Positions 43,349-52,752 of a stretch of DNA of 64,000 nucleotides are shown here, piece by piece. The stretch comes from Pseudoruminococcus massiliensis (GTDB lineage Bacteria > Bacillota > Clostridia > Oscillospirales > Acutalibacteraceae). Numbering within the stretch: position 1 is the first letter of the stretch; each line of letters starts with the position of its first letter. Location of the stretch: NCBI RefSeq assembly GCF_900291955.1, contig NZ_OLMR01000002.1, positions 310,001 through 374,000 of the forward strand. The letters run 5' to 3'. Both the position numbers and the translations under genes were made by a program. A model generated the notes under the pieces. The model was given only the letters and a program-made list of their open reading frames with translations. It ran no database searches and had not been told where the DNA came from.

Positions 43349-45712
43349 ATGTCTTTGAATAATAATGAAATCATTGAACTTAGAAAAAGAATTATTGAAA
43401 ACGAATTTAATCGTATGAATGATATGCAAAAAAAAGCTGTACTTAGTGTTAATGGTCAACTGTTAATTCTTGCTGGTGCAGGAAGTGGAAAAACTACCGT
43501 TATCGTAAATCGTATCGCTAATATCCTACGCTTCGGTGAGGCTTATGAAAGCGATAAACTCTATGGAAATTATTCTGATGAGGAATGTTCAGAAATCATC
43601 TCCGCCGCAAGAGGTGAAACAAGCTTATCTGATGAACTCGCTGAAAAACTCTCCGTTGGCAAAGTAAATCCTTGGAGAATACTCGCTATCACCTTCACAA
43701 ATAAAGCCGCTAATGAACTCAAAGAGCGTATCTGTAACAAAGTTGGTGAAAATGGCTCTAAAATCTGGGCATCAACCTTCCATTCCTGCTGCTCAAGAAT
43801 ACTCCGCAGTAAAGGAGAACTTCTTGGCTATACTCCACATTTTACAGTTTATGATACAGAAGATACCAAAAAGCTTATTAAAGACTGTATGAAAGCATTG
43901 CAAATTGATGACAAGACCTTGCCTGTCAGAAGTGTCCAATTTTATATTTCTCGTGCAAAGGATTCCATCGAAGCTCCTGCCGACTTTAAAAACAAGGCTG
44001 GCGAAGATAGCAAGCTTGTTTCCGTTGCCGCTATCTACGAAATGTATCAGAAACGCCTTAAAGCTGCTAATGCAATGGATTTTGATGATATTATCCTTAA
44101 TACTGTCCAACTCTTTAAGCAATATCCTGAAGTTCTTGAAAAATATCAAGAACAATTCAAGTATATTATGGTTGACGAATATCAAGATACAAACAAGCTT
44201 CAATATGAGCTTATAAGACTTCTTACTGGTGAAAACGGCAATCTTTGTGTTGTTGGTGATGATGACCAGAGTATATATAAATTCAGAGGGGCTACTATCG
44301 AAAACATTCTCAACTTTGAGGATAATTACCCAAATGCAAAGGTTATCAGACTTGAACAGAACTACCGTTCTACAAAGATGATTCTTTCTGCGGCAAATGG
44401 AGTTATCGAAAATAATGAACAGCGTAAGGGCAAGACCCTTTGGACAGAAAATGACCACGGCGAACCTATTCATATATTTACTGCCTTTGACGAACAGGGC
44501 GAGGCATCATATATCGCAAGAACTATTACAGATAAGGTTTCTAAGGGTGCAAAATTCTCAGATTTTGCTATTCTCTATCGAATGAACTCTCAATCTCAGA
44601 ATATAGAAAGAGCTTTCACAAGAATGGCTGTTCCTTATAGAGTTATCGGCGGACACCGTTTCTTTGAGCGTATGGAAATTCGTGATATGATAGCCTATCT
44701 CGCTGTCATCTGCAACCATGATGACAATGTTCGTTTAAAGCGTATTGTCAATGTCCCTAAAAGAGCTATCGGTGAAGGCAGTATTGCTCGTGTTGAAAAT
44801 ATTGCTGGCAATCTCGGCGAAAGTATCTTCCATATAATGAATACAAGTGATGAATTTTCGATACTTTCGAGAGTTTCACCAAGCTTGCTTGAATTCTGCA
44901 AGCTTATAAATGACCTTACAAGAATGCTTGATGAGGGCAAAGCCATAGCTGATGTGTATGATTGTCTGCTTAATAGCATAGGATATAGAAGATACCTTTT
45001 AAAAACAAGCGACCACGCAGAATCCGCTATCGAAAATATCGAAGAACTTAAATCAAGCATTATGCAATATGAGGAAGAAAACGGTGAAGACGCAAGTCTT
45101 GAGGGCTTCCTTGAGGAAATTGCATTGCTTACTGATATAGATAACTATAATTCCGAGTCTGATAGTGTAGTTATGATGACACTTCATTCTGCAAAGGGAC
45201 TTGAGTTTCCATATGTATTTATTCCTGGTATGGAAGACGGAATATTCCCAGGCTATCATGCAACACTTTCTGAGGAGGATTTACAGGAGGAACGCCGTTT
45301 GGCTTATGTTGGCATTACTCGTGCGAAAAAAGAAATCTACCTTGTAAACGCTGAATCAAGAACCGTATTCGGCAAGACCTCAAGAAACCGCCCATCACGC
45401 TTTATCTCTGAAATTCCTACAGAATTCGTAAAATCTGAGCGTGTTGAGCATACAAGAACCTCTATATCTGCCGCAAAGAAAAATCGTCCTAAGCCTACAT
45501 ATGATGTAGAACGCACCATAACACCGACAACTGCTAAATCAAGCAGTGCAACATTCAAAGTCGGTGACAAAATCAATCACAAGATTTTTGGCCCTGGACT
45601 TATCGTTTCCGCAACAAAGACAGCCAGTGATATGCTTTTAGAAGTTTCTTTCGAGAAAGTCGGTACAAAAAAGCTGATGGCAAACTTTCTTTCAAACAGC
45701 TTGAAGAAATAA
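43349..45712 (+). CDS. pcrA: UvrD/PcrA-type DNA helicase
   Basis: The 787-residue superfamily 1A helicase has Walker A LAGAGSGKTT, motif Ia ITFTNKAANELKER, motif II VDEYQDTN, motif III GDDDQSIYKFRGA, motif IV LEQNYRST, motif V MTLHSAKGLEF and motif VI RRLAYVGITRAK. The C-terminal 50 residues (KVGDKINHKIFGPGLIV) form the Tudor-like RNA polymerase-binding module of PcrA. A roughly 40-residue insertion follows the Walker A region (YESDKLYGNYSDEE). The start follows AGAGGGA. Confidence 0.95.
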   Translation: MSLNNNEIIELRKRIIENEFNRMNDMQKKAVLSVNGQLLILAGAGSGKTTVIVNRIANILRFGEAYESDKLYGNYSDEECSEIISAARGETSLSDELAEKLSVGKVNPWRILAITFTNKAANELKERICNKVGENGSKIWASTFHSCCSRILRSKGELLGYTPHFTVYDTEDTKKLIKDCMKALQIDDKTLPVRSVQFYISRAKDSIEAPADFKNKAGEDSKLVSVAAIYEMYQKRLKAANAMDFDDIILNTVQLFKQYPEVLEKYQEQFKYIMVDEYQDTNKLQYELIRLLTGENGNLCVVGDDDQSIYKFRGATIENILNFEDNYPNAKVIRLEQNYRSTKMILSAANGVIENNEQRKGKTLWTENDHGEPIHIFTAFDEQGEASYIARTITDKVSKGAKFSDFAILYRMNSQSQNIERAFTRMAVPYRVIGGHRFFERMEIRDMIAYLAVICNHDDNVRLKRIVNVPKRAIGEGSIARVENIAGNLGESIFHIMNTSDEFSILSRVSPSLLEFCKLINDLTRMLDEGKAIADVYDCLLNSIGYRRYLLKTSDHAESAIENIEELKSSIMQYEEENGEDASLEGFLEEIALLTDIDNYNSESDSVVMMTLHSAKGLEFPYVFIPGMEDGIFPGYHATLSEEDLQEERRLAYVGITRAKKEIYLVNAESRTVFGKTSRNRPSRFISEIPTEFVKSERVEHTRTSISAAKKNRPKPTYDVERTITPTTAKSSSATFKVGDKINHKIFGPGLIVSATKTASDMLLEVSFEKVGTKKLMANFLSNSLKK

Positions 45713-45714
45713 TA

Positions 45715-45840
45715 AAGGGGCGAACTATATTCACCCCTACATACGCCTGAACAATAATTCATTGGTGATTTTTTCGACCGCATTAACAATCCTTCCCGAC
45801 CCACTACGAACAATTCTGCTTTTTGCTGTGGGTTGGTTTC
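45715..45840. repeat. palindrome-mosaic fragment E8
   Basis: It shows GGCGAACTATATTCACCCC, TTCATTGGTGATTTTTTCG, CGCATTAACAA and the inverted pair CCCACTACG...CGTGGG-like around 45800-45835. It matches modules of E3 and E6. Confidence 0.5.
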
Positions 45841-45859
45841 AATGGAGAGGAGAAGCCCG

Positions 45860-46753
45860 ATGCCAGCCGTTGTTTCACATTATATCATGTCCGAAAGGCT
45901 GATTGATGATATACACGAATTTTACCCATCACTAAAGCTCAACCGAACCGCCTTTATCTGGGGTGGAAATGGCCCTGATTTTTTCTTCTGCCACAGAATT
46001 ATGCCTTGGCAAAGGGGTAAAAGCTATAACAAAATCGGCACGCTTATGCACAAAATGCCTGCTGAAAATATTCTTGGTTATCTTGTTGCATATGCGAAAA
46101 ACCACGAAAGCGATACCGCTCTCAGCTATGCCCTCGGATTTATTTCACACTATGCTTTTGATAGTACCGCTCACCCATATATACTATGTCGTGCCTCAGA
46201 GCTTGCAAAATCTGAAATAGGTCTGCACGAATCAACTTGTCACAATGATATAGAGGCAAACCTTGATGTTCTTCTATACGAACATTTTTATAACAAGCCA
46301 TTAACAACTATCAATCTGAAAACACTCTCACCATTAGATTCTAATGTTATGACGGTTATTGCCGATATGATGCACAGTTTGATGGTAATGTATTCCTTGC
46401 CAACTATGACAAAGCGTGAAATAATAACCGCTCAACACGATTGGCACAATGGTCTTGCATTAATTAACGACAAAACACATTTTAAACGCAAGGTTCTTTC
46501 TATCGGAGAAAAGGCTGTAAAGCTTCCGCCTGTACTTTCATCTCTTCTAAGACCAGCAAACAATAAAATTGAGTATGATTATGCAAATTTATCCCATAAA
46601 GAATGGCGTTCACCATTCAATCCTGATGAAATAAGAACAGATAATTTTTATGAGCTATTTGACAAAGCACACCTACGCTCAATAGAGTTAATCTCTACTG
46701 CTATGCGTGGAGATTCTCTAAAAGAACTTGTACATGGAATACCTTTCGGATAA
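45860..46753 (+). CDS. zinc-dependent phospholipase C-family protein
   Basis: The 297-residue protein has the helical metal-ligand pattern of the phospholipase C/P1-nuclease-like family: VVSHYIMSERL at the start, WGGNGPDFFFCHRI, LGFISHYAFDSTAHPY and HNDIEANLD. Unlike clostridial alpha-toxin it has no signal peptide, so it is probably cytosolic and of unknown substrate. The start follows GAGAGGAG. Confidence 0.8.
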   Translation: MPAVVSHYIMSERLIDDIHEFYPSLKLNRTAFIWGGNGPDFFFCHRIMPWQRGKSYNKIGTLMHKMPAENILGYLVAYAKNHESDTALSYALGFISHYAFDSTAHPYILCRASELAKSEIGLHESTCHNDIEANLDVLLYEHFYNKPLTTINLKTLSPLDSNVMTVIADMMHSLMVMYSLPTMTKREIITAQHDWHNGLALINDKTHFKRKVLSIGEKAVKLPPVLSSLLRPANNKIEYDYANLSHKEWRSPFNPDEIRTDNFYELFDKAHLRSIELISTAMRGDSLKELVHGIPFG

Positions 46754-46789
46754 GAAAATTAATTGATAGTTTTTCAAATGAAATCTCCT

Positions 46790-46866
46790 AATAAGGGCGG
46801 ACAAGGTCCGTCCTTATTAACTAATATCGCTAACGAGCCTTTCAGAGGCTCAAGCAAAGCCTTTAG
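46790..46866. repeat. palindrome-mosaic fragment E9
   Basis: It contains AATAAGGGCGGAC/GTCCGTCCTTATT around AAG, then ACTAATATCGCTAACGAG and GAGCCTTTCAGAGGCTC. The last bases overlap the spoIIP stop codon by a few nucleotides. The GGCGGAC stem could terminate both neighbouring transcripts. Confidence 0.55.
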
Positions 46867-48023
46867 CTATTTCCAGGAGAGGCACTTTTTTCAAGACACT
46901 CCGCTAAGGCATTGCCGAGCAGACTGCCTGCAAGCTTGACTTCATTCAGACTATTACCGTCTGTGCCGACCTCTATAAGCAATGAACCTGTATTCGCATT
47001 CATATTATATACGAAATCTCCGAAATTCAGCGGTCTGGTCATACCCGGATATAGTGTTTCTGCTGTCTGCTGTAGCCTTAGTGCAAGACGAAGATTATAT
47101 CGCCATTCTGGGAAATCTCTCACTCCGTCAACATCACAACCCGCCATAATCATTATCTGTGCCGCCTTTTGACCATCTGCTGTTTTAAAGGTTGGCTTTT
47201 TCATTGCACCGTCCTCATCTGTACTGAAGGCATCTCTATGAATATCTAAAACCACCTTTATAGATGGATATTTTTCAAGATAGCTCTGAATAGTTTCCAT
47301 ACTGTTATCATATGCTCCGTTATAGCTTTCATCGTGCTTTGTGGTATCGTGTATAGTCTTTATGCCACGCTTATTGAGAGATTTCGTTATCGCCGCACCA
47401 ACAGCACATACATTTTCGTTATTATCATCTGTTCGTGGATAGTAGCTTTCATAATAATATCCTGTATCGTATTTAAGATAGCTTTCGCCTGTGTGCGTAT
47501 GTATTATCAAAACTTGTGGTTGGTCGCTTTTTTCAATAGTAAAGCCAAGCTCTCCGCTCAATTCCTCTCCTATATCTATATCAGCTGAGGCATTATTTTT
47601 GACATAAAAATTATCATACTTCTCCCCTGCACCTGTTATATTTGTTTCATAGACAGTAAATTTATTCTCGCCTTCGTGGGCTTTGTCATATTCAGCAAGC
47701 TCTTCCTCAGTAGGCTCTGAAAGCTCCGCATTCACTGGAACAGCCTCTGCTTTTTTCTTAGGCTTTTCTGAGGCTTCTTGCTTTTTATCTTCTGATGTTT
47801 CGCTTGTTTCTTGGCTTTCAGCCTTGCTCGCTTCTTTGTTATCGCTCATTGAGGTATTGCCTGTTGGCAAAGAAAGCTTTGCCGCAAAAACCATAGCCTC
47901 GTTATAATCAAGAGGAGAACTCATTACTCTGAATATTACACAAGCTACTGCAAGAATCGACAACAAAGACGCTGATATATGCGGAATGAATTTTTTTATA
48001 CTTTTAATTTGTTGTTTCTTCAT
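46863..48023 (-). CDS. spoIIP: stage II sporulation protein P
   Basis: SpoIIP is the peptidoglycan amidase/endopeptidase that, with SpoIID and SpoIIM, drives forespore engulfment. The 386-residue protein has an N-terminal membrane helix (about 12-35), a charged Glu/Lys/Ser spacer (70-120) and the catalytic domain with IIHTHTGESYL, VLDIHRDAF and LIEVGTDGNSLNE. The start at 48023 follows GGGGGAG. No gpr or other sporulation gene is adjacent. Confidence 0.93.
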   Translation of the reverse strand: MKKQQIKSIKKFIPHISASLLSILAVACVIFRVMSSPLDYNEAMVFAAKLSLPTGNTSMSDNKEASKAESQETSETSEDKKQEASEKPKKKAEAVPVNAELSEPTEEELAEYDKAHEGENKFTVYETNITGAGEKYDNFYVKNNASADIDIGEELSGELGFTIEKSDQPQVLIIHTHTGESYLKYDTGYYYESYYPRTDDNNENVCAVGAAITKSLNKRGIKTIHDTTKHDESYNGAYDNSMETIQSYLEKYPSIKVVLDIHRDAFSTDEDGAMKKPTFKTADGQKAAQIMIMAGCDVDGVRDFPEWRYNLRLALRLQQTAETLYPGMTRPLNFGDFVYNMNANTGSLLIEVGTDGNSLNEVKLAGSLLGNALAECLEKSASPGNS

Positions 48024-48219
48024 ATTGCTCCCCCTCAAAGATATATCCACTGCTTATATCATAGCTGAAGTATTCTGCGAAAAACGAAAATTTATGTATG
48101 ATATGAAATTTATTTTAAATGTATGAAATTTTGGGGAATATCTTCCGCAAAAGAACGGTTTTTATTGTCTTTTATCTTATGATGTGATATTATTTAGTAA
48201 AAGCTAAGGGGAGATTATT

Positions 48220-48804
48220 ATGAAAAACTCAAAGAAAAAAGACACCGGCGGTGCTATGAAATTATCTGTCTGGTGCTTTGTTATATTTCTTTTGATTACC
48301 GCTTTGCAATTTGTTATTAAGGCTATGGTGCCTATGGTTGGCGATATTTATTTCTATGCACTCAGCGTTTCTTTTGCTCTGCAAATGCTTGCAGGAATTA
48401 TAAGCGTAATCACCTTTATAATAAGCTGTATAAAGCGAAAGGTACTATCCCTTGGATTTGCAGTTATTACAATAGTTATGCTTGGCTGTGTTATCGGTGA
48501 GGGCTTCTTAGGTGTGCCTTATATAAATGACTTCAAGAGCAAAGCTGTAAATGTTATAACGAGCGATTATTCAGTAATTGGCAAGGAAAACAACAAAAGC
48601 ATATATTTTTCCGATAACAAAAATAACGAAGAAGCTCTCAGGCTTGATAAAGCTACACTCAGCTATCTTGAGGACAACAACGCAGTAGATGTAAATAACT
48701 CCTATGTCATCAATACTTCATATCTGCATCATATTAATTATATTGATATAGAGTACTATCCAAACACAGGAATACTCAAGAAAATCACAGTTATTGAGCA
48801 ATAA
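48220..48804 (+). CDS. membrane protein of unknown function
   Basis: The 194-residue protein has three predicted helices (about 15-36, 43-68, 72-97). A soluble C-terminal domain of about 90 residues ends SYLHHINYIDIEYYPNTG. The start follows AAGGGGAG. I do not recognise it. It is divergent from spoIIP and alone. Confidence 0.65.
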   Translation: MKNSKKKDTGGAMKLSVWCFVIFLLITALQFVIKAMVPMVGDIYFYALSVSFALQMLAGIISVITFIISCIKRKVLSLGFAVITIVMLGCVIGEGFLGVPYINDFKSKAVNVITSDYSVIGKENNKSIYFSDNKNNEEALRLDKATLSYLEDNNAVDVNNSYVINTSYLHHINYIDIEYYPNTGILKKITVIEQ

Positions 48805-48908
48805 GGCAAGCCTTGCCTTATCTTGACTTATATGCCAAAATGTCGTAAAATATCTACATTAGGGGCATTTATACACTCGTAATAAGATTGAAAAAATCAC
48901 TGACACCG

Positions 48909-49306
48909 ATTAGCTAATGCACTTCTCTAAGAAAATTAAAAGTTTTGCTCAAGCTTTTTCAAAAGCTTGCGGTTTCCAAAGGCAGAGCCTTTGGTGGGTT
49001 TTAAGGGCAACGCCCTTAACATCTCTTGCCCCCAAAGGGCGGACAAAGTCCGCCCTTGTTGACTAATGTCAGCAACGCAAGAAAATTAAGCGACGGACTT
49101 TGTCCGCCCTTACTGACTAATGTTGCTACCAAAAGAGAATGAATCGGCGGATAAAATCCGCCGATTTTAAGAAAAAATAAATGTTGGGCAAAGCCCAAAG
49201 GTGTTTCGCTCTCTGCGGAGAGCGACAAGGGCGTTGCCCTTGTCCTACGAGCCTTTAAAAAGGCTCGAGCGAAACTTTGAGTGTCTAAGAAAAGTATGTC
49301 AGCTAA
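48909..49306. repeat. palindrome-mosaic element E10
   Basis: This is a full copy with both tips. The left is TTAGCTAATGCACTT...AATTAAAAGTTTTGCTC; the right is GAGCGAAACTTTGAGTGTC...CAGCTAA. Internal cassettes are AAGCTTTTTCAAAAGCTT, CCAAAGGCAGAGCCTTTGG, TTAAGGGCAACGCCCTTAA, GGGCGGACAAAGTCCGCCC, AATCGGCGGAT/ATCCGCCGATT and CGCTCTCTGCGGAGAGCG. Confidence 0.85.
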
Positions 49307-49344
49307 GTGGCAAATTAAATGCAAAATCAAGGAGAGGATTTATA

Positions 49345-50595
49345 ATGATAAGTTTAGCAAAAGAAGCATCACTTCTGATGTCGTCACTTTCAATATATAG
49401 AGGAATATTAAACCGCACTGTGCCTAAGGCTTTCTTTAAGCTACTTTGCTCACTCGATAAAGAGCCTATCGAATTTGCTGGTGCTTGGGGAGAATTCTTT
49501 CAGGTTCTCAGTGACAGAGGCTTCGCAAGCAATTTCGCTGGCTGTATAACAGAAACTGCTCTCTTTGACGAGAATCGCTTCTCTATGCTTGCCGCAGATA
49601 ACCGCATAAATGAGCTTTCCGCAGAGGCTTTATCCGCAACTAAGCGTGATATTGCCGCTATCATCAAAATAAGCCGAATAACTCCTGAACAAATTCTCCT
49701 TGGCTATGAACACAGAGATGAGCTTGGCTCTTTTGAACATTCCCTGCCAAGATGGGGTACTGGCAAGCCTTGCGAGGAATTTGCCACACTCAGAGAATGT
49801 GTAGACAGGCTCGTAAATTATTATGCTAAAAATGGCTGTGGTATGTTCGCAAGATACAGAGCCTTTATATGGAGAAACGGCAACATTGAACCTGTCGTAC
49901 ACCCTGATAAAATCTCTATCTCCTCACTCAAGGGCTACGAGATACAGCGTGGACTTGTTGTTGATAATACTAAGGCCTTCCTCAACGGAATACACTGCAA
50001 TAACTGCCTGCTCTATGGCGATAGAGGAACAGGTAAATCCTCAACCGTAAAGGCTATCCTCAATGAATTCTATAAGGACGGCCTTAGAATGGTAGAAATG
50101 CCTAAGGACAGGCTTGGCGACTTCCCTATACTCGTAGATAAAATTGCGGCTCTGCCGCTTAAATTCATCATCTTTATAGATGACCTTTCATTCTCTACTG
50201 ACGATAAAACTTATGCACAGCTCAAGGCTGTTCTTGAGGGTGGTCTTGCGGCTCGTCCTGACAATACTCTCATCTACGCAACATCTAACCGCCGTCACCT
50301 CATCAAGGAAACATATTCCGACAGAGGCAGTGATGACCTGCACAGAAATGATACTATGCAAGAAACTCTCTCACTTTCAGATAGATTTGGTCTTGCAGTT
50401 AATTTCAGCGTTCCTGATAAGGAAAACTATCTTGAGATTGTCCGTTCTCTCGCAAATGAAAAGGGTCTTGAGATAGACATCGAAACTCTTGAAAATGAGG
50501 CTGAACAGTGGGCTTTAGAGCGTGGCGGTCGTTCTCCGAGATGTGCAAAGCAATTTGTCGCCATAGCAGAGGCAAGACAGCTTAAAAACAACTAA
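49345..50595 (+). CDS. DUF815 AAA+-type ATP-binding protein
   Basis: The 416-residue protein has an N-terminal helical region (1-190). A P-loop ATPase of the DUF815 family follows, with Walker A YGDRGTGKSS, Walker B FIIFIDDLSF, sensor-1 YATSNRRHL and sensor-2 ALERGGRSPRCA. Role unknown. I start at 49345 (AAGGAGAGG); the longer frame runs back through a repeat element. It is 24 bp upstream of the binding-protein fusion gene and probably co-transcribed. Confidence 0.85.
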   Translation: MISLAKEASLLMSSLSIYRGILNRTVPKAFFKLLCSLDKEPIEFAGAWGEFFQVLSDRGFASNFAGCITETALFDENRFSMLAADNRINELSAEALSATKRDIAAIIKISRITPEQILLGYEHRDELGSFEHSLPRWGTGKPCEEFATLRECVDRLVNYYAKNGCGMFARYRAFIWRNGNIEPVVHPDKISISSLKGYEIQRGLVVDNTKAFLNGIHCNNCLLYGDRGTGKSSTVKAILNEFYKDGLRMVEMPKDRLGDFPILVDKIAALPLKFIIFIDDLSFSTDDKTYAQLKAVLEGGLAARPDNTLIYATSNRRHLIKETYSDRGSDDLHRNDTMQETLSLSDRFGLAVNFSVPDKENYLEIVRSLANEKGLEIDIETLENEAEQWALERGGRSPRCAKQFVAIAEARQLKNN

Positions 50596-50619
50596 CCTTT
50601 TTCGGAAAGGAAATGTGAA

Positions 50620-51930
50620 ATGTTTAAGAAAATTGTTGCATTGGCACTTGTGGCAGGTATGGTACTTTCAGCGACGGCCTGTAACTCAAGCCGTTCTGAG
50701 GAATATCCTGTGAAATTAGCCAATATCACAATAAGCAAAGCTCCAGACAGAGTTATCGTACTTTCGGATTCTATCGCAGATATTCTCGTTTCCTGCGGAT
50801 TTATCAAGAAGATAGAGGGCAGGTCTGACGAGTGTACTCAGGAGGAAATCTCTGGTGTTAAGACTGTTGGCTCTAAATTAAAGCCTGACCTCGAAAAGAT
50901 TTCCGCTCTTAGCCCTGATGTTATCTTTGCCGACAGCGATATGCCAAAAGAACAGCTCACCAAGCTAAATGAATCGGGCTTTACAGTAATCACCTTCGTT
51001 CCTGCTACAAGTATGAGCGGTATCAGCGACCTTTTCGGCAATGTTGGTGCTGTTATGGCTGGCGAAACAACAGGCAGAGAAATCGGCGAGGAAAGAGCCG
51101 AAACTCTCTCTGTAACTATGGACGACCTGCAAAGGCTTATTCCAGAGAGCAAGGTTCTTGTAACTGCCTGCTATCTATATGATGAGAAAGGTACTTCTCT
51201 CAAGGACGATACACCCTCGGGCAAGCTCTTTGAATATCTCAACGCTGTTAATGTCTGCAAGGCTGGTGTTGCTGATGATGAGGCTTTCAATGCACTAAAG
51301 CTTGCCAATCCGCAATATATCTTCTGCGATATAGGCGTTAAAGATAAGATTATGAAAAGTGAGCTTTTCAAGGATTTTTCCGCTGTTAAAAACAAACAGG
51401 TCTATGAGCTTTCATCAGAGCTTTTCTCTCGTCAGGGAAATTCTCTTGTAGAGGCTCTTACTGATATGATTGAAATTATGTATCCTTCGGTTTCCATCAA
51501 TCCAGAAGACCCTACAAAGAGAACTGAATCGAGTAAAGCTGAAACAAGCAAAGCTGAAACAAGCAAAGCCGAAACAAGCAAAGCCGAAACAAGCAAAGCC
51601 GAAACAAGCAAAGCCGAAACAAGCAAAGCTGAAACAAGCAAAGCTGAAACAAGCAAAGCTACTACCTCAAAGGTTAAAGCTGATACCTCCCTGAAAATAA
51701 CCAAAGATATGTTCTTTGAATTCGGCGACATTAAGGACGATATTAAAAAGGTTCAGAACCGTCTTGAGGCTCTTGGATACTTCAATGAGGAAAAGTCTGG
51801 CTACTATGGAGAAGTCACTCAAAAGGCTGTAAAGGCTTTCCAAAAGGCTAATAAGCTGACTCAATCTGGTAATTGCGATTACAAAACCTTAACACTTATG
51901 TTCTCTGCTAAGGCTAAAGCTGCCGGATAA
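50620..51930 (+). CDS. solute-binding lipoprotein fused to a peptidoglycan-binding domain
   Basis: The 436-residue lipoprotein has lipobox SATAC (Cys21). Residues about 30-290 are a periplasmic-binding-protein fold of the iron-siderophore/cobalamin (BtuF/FecB) type (RVIVLSDSIADILVSCG; ALSPDVIFAD). Residues about 306-350 are eight KAETS repeats plus KATTS. The last 75 residues are a peptidoglycan-binding domain of the PG_binding_1 type (IKKVQNRLEALGYF...YYGEVTQKAVKAFQKANKL). No permease or ATPase is adjacent. The fusion suggests a wall-anchored binding protein. Ligand unknown. Confidence 0.85.
   Translation: MFKKIVALALVAGMVLSATACNSSRSEEYPVKLANITISKAPDRVIVLSDSIADILVSCGFIKKIEGRSDECTQEEISGVKTVGSKLKPDLEKISALSPDVIFADSDMPKEQLTKLNESGFTVITFVPATSMSGISDLFGNVGAVMAGETTGREIGEERAETLSVTMDDLQRLIPESKVLVTACYLYDEKGTSLKDDTPSGKLFEYLNAVNVCKAGVADDEAFNALKLANPQYIFCDIGVKDKIMKSELFKDFSAVKNKQVYELSSELFSRQGNSLVEALTDMIEIMYPSVSINPEDPTKRTESSKAETSKAETSKAETSKAETSKAETSKAETSKAETSKAETSKATTSKVKADTSLKITKDMFFEFGDIKDDIKKVQNRLEALGYFNEEKSGYYGEVTQKAVKAFQKANKLTQSGNCDYKTLTLMFSAKAKAAG
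51535..51669 (+). repeat. 15-bp coding repeat (KAETS)
   Basis: Eight KAETS units and one KATTS unit of 15 bp each form the linker between the binding and peptidoglycan-binding domains. Unit changes keep the frame. Confidence 0.9.
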
Positions 51931-51967
51931 TTCCTACTCTATTTTTATAAAATATCTCAAAAAATTC

Positions 51968-51996
51968 TTGACAAACCACGCCGAATATGATAATAT
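51968..51996 (+). promoter_or_regulatory. consensus promoter of the tRNA cluster
   Basis: TTGACA (51968-51973) and TAATAT (51991-51996) are spaced by 17 bp. The expected transcription start lies about 10 nt before the mature tRNA-Trp. Confidence 0.85.
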
Positions 51997-52006
51997 TATA
52001 TTCGGC
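51980..52006 (+). promoter_or_regulatory. inverted repeat over the tRNA promoter -10
   Basis: Arms GCCGAATAT (51980-51988) and ATATTCGGC (51998-52006) flank 9 bp that contain most of the -10. It could be an operator, or the remains of a terminator for the upstream gene. There is no T-run after it. Confidence 0.5.
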
Positions 52007-52012
52007 TCACAT

Positions 52013-52088
52013 AGGGGTATAGCTCAGTTGGTAGAGCAGCGGTCTCCAAAACCGCGTGCCGAGGGTTCAAGTCCTTCTGCCCCTGCCA
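52013..52088 (+). tRNA. tRNA-Trp (CCA)
   Basis: A 76-nt cloverleaf with a 7-bp acceptor stem AGGGGTA/TGCCCCT and TAGCTCAGTTGGTAGAGCA in the D arm. The anticodon loop reads CTCCAAA with anticodon CCA, the T arm is GGTTCAAGTCC, and the CCA end is encoded. Confidence 0.97.
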
Positions 52089-52091
52089 TTT

Positions 52092-52168
52092 GGCCCGGTA
52101 GTTCAGTTGGTTAGAACGCTAGCCTGTCACGCTAGAGGTCGTCGGTTCGAACCCGATCCGGGTCGCCA
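52092..52168 (+). tRNA. tRNA-Asp (GTC)
   Basis: A 77-nt cloverleaf with acceptor GGCCCGG/CCGGGTC, anticodon loop CTGTCAC with anticodon GTC, T arm GGTTCGAACC and an encoded CCA. It starts 3 nt after tRNA-Trp. Confidence 0.97.
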
Positions 52169-52173
52169 ATTTT

Positions 52174-52249
<76 letters not shown>

Positions 52250-52255
52250 GTCGAG

Positions 52256-52290
52256 TGCCTCGACACGCATTACGCGTGCGGGGCATTTTC
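52256..52290 (+). terminator. terminator of the tRNA cluster
   Basis: TGCCTCG and CACGC pair with GCGTG and CGGGGCA, with one bulged A, followed directly by TTTTC and a T-rich tract. Confidence 0.8.
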
Positions 52291-52348
52291 TGTTTTAAGT
52301 TATTTTCACGCGTTTGAATATGCGTATATTCGCAGTAAACTTAACCGC

Positions 52349-52388
52349 TTAATCAAGCCCTTCTTCGGAAGTGGGCTTGATTTTTTTA
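52349..52388 (+). terminator. second Rho-independent terminator downstream of the tRNAs
   Basis: A stem AATCAAGCCC/GGGCTTGATT with a short loop is followed by seven T's. It lies about 100 bp beyond the tRNA-Thr, with no gene between. It may mark the end of a lost gene. Confidence 0.8.
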
Positions 52389-52693
52389 TGCGTGAAAAAG
52401 TCGATTTGTCTACTATTACAATAACAATAGCTTAAAGTCTGTAACCATACAAACATTCACACGATTAACCACACGCTATTTACACGCAATATGTAATATT
52501 TAAGACAGCTATACAAAAAAGTTTGTCGCTTTAATGTAATAAAATATGAGCAACTGAAGATTTTAAAAATAAAAGGAATTTTTTTCATAGAACAGAGCCA
52601 CCCTATGTGGCTATACCTTTTCGGAAACTTTTTAGCCTGCCCCCTTACCTCCAGTAAAGCCGAGAGCGGTATAATTTCGCTCCCGATAAACAA
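52389..52693. other. gene-poor segment after the tRNAs
   Basis: There is no supported gene. It contains several ACACG/CGTG copies near 52460-52490 and a hairpin AGCCAC/GTGGCT at 52590-52606. The composition and the nearby pseudogene suggest remains of an integrated or deleted element. Confidence 0.4.
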
Positions 52694-52723
52694 AGAAAAA
52701 GCGACAGACCGAAGTCTACCGCT
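52694..52723 (-). terminator. TTCG-loop terminator of the remnant antitoxin gene
   Basis: Read on the minus strand, a 10-bp stem (AGCGGTAGAC with GTCTGTCGCT, two G-T pairs) has a TTCG loop followed by TTTTTC. It lies 30 bp past the remnant at 52753. Confidence 0.8.
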
Positions 52724-52752
52724 CTAAAAAATACTGCTTTTTACAGCATTTT

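Noticed and set aside
52457-52693. 78-codon minus-strand frame downstream of the remnant gene
   Set aside because: No ribosome binding site, it starts inside a hairpin-rich stretch, and no family is recognised.
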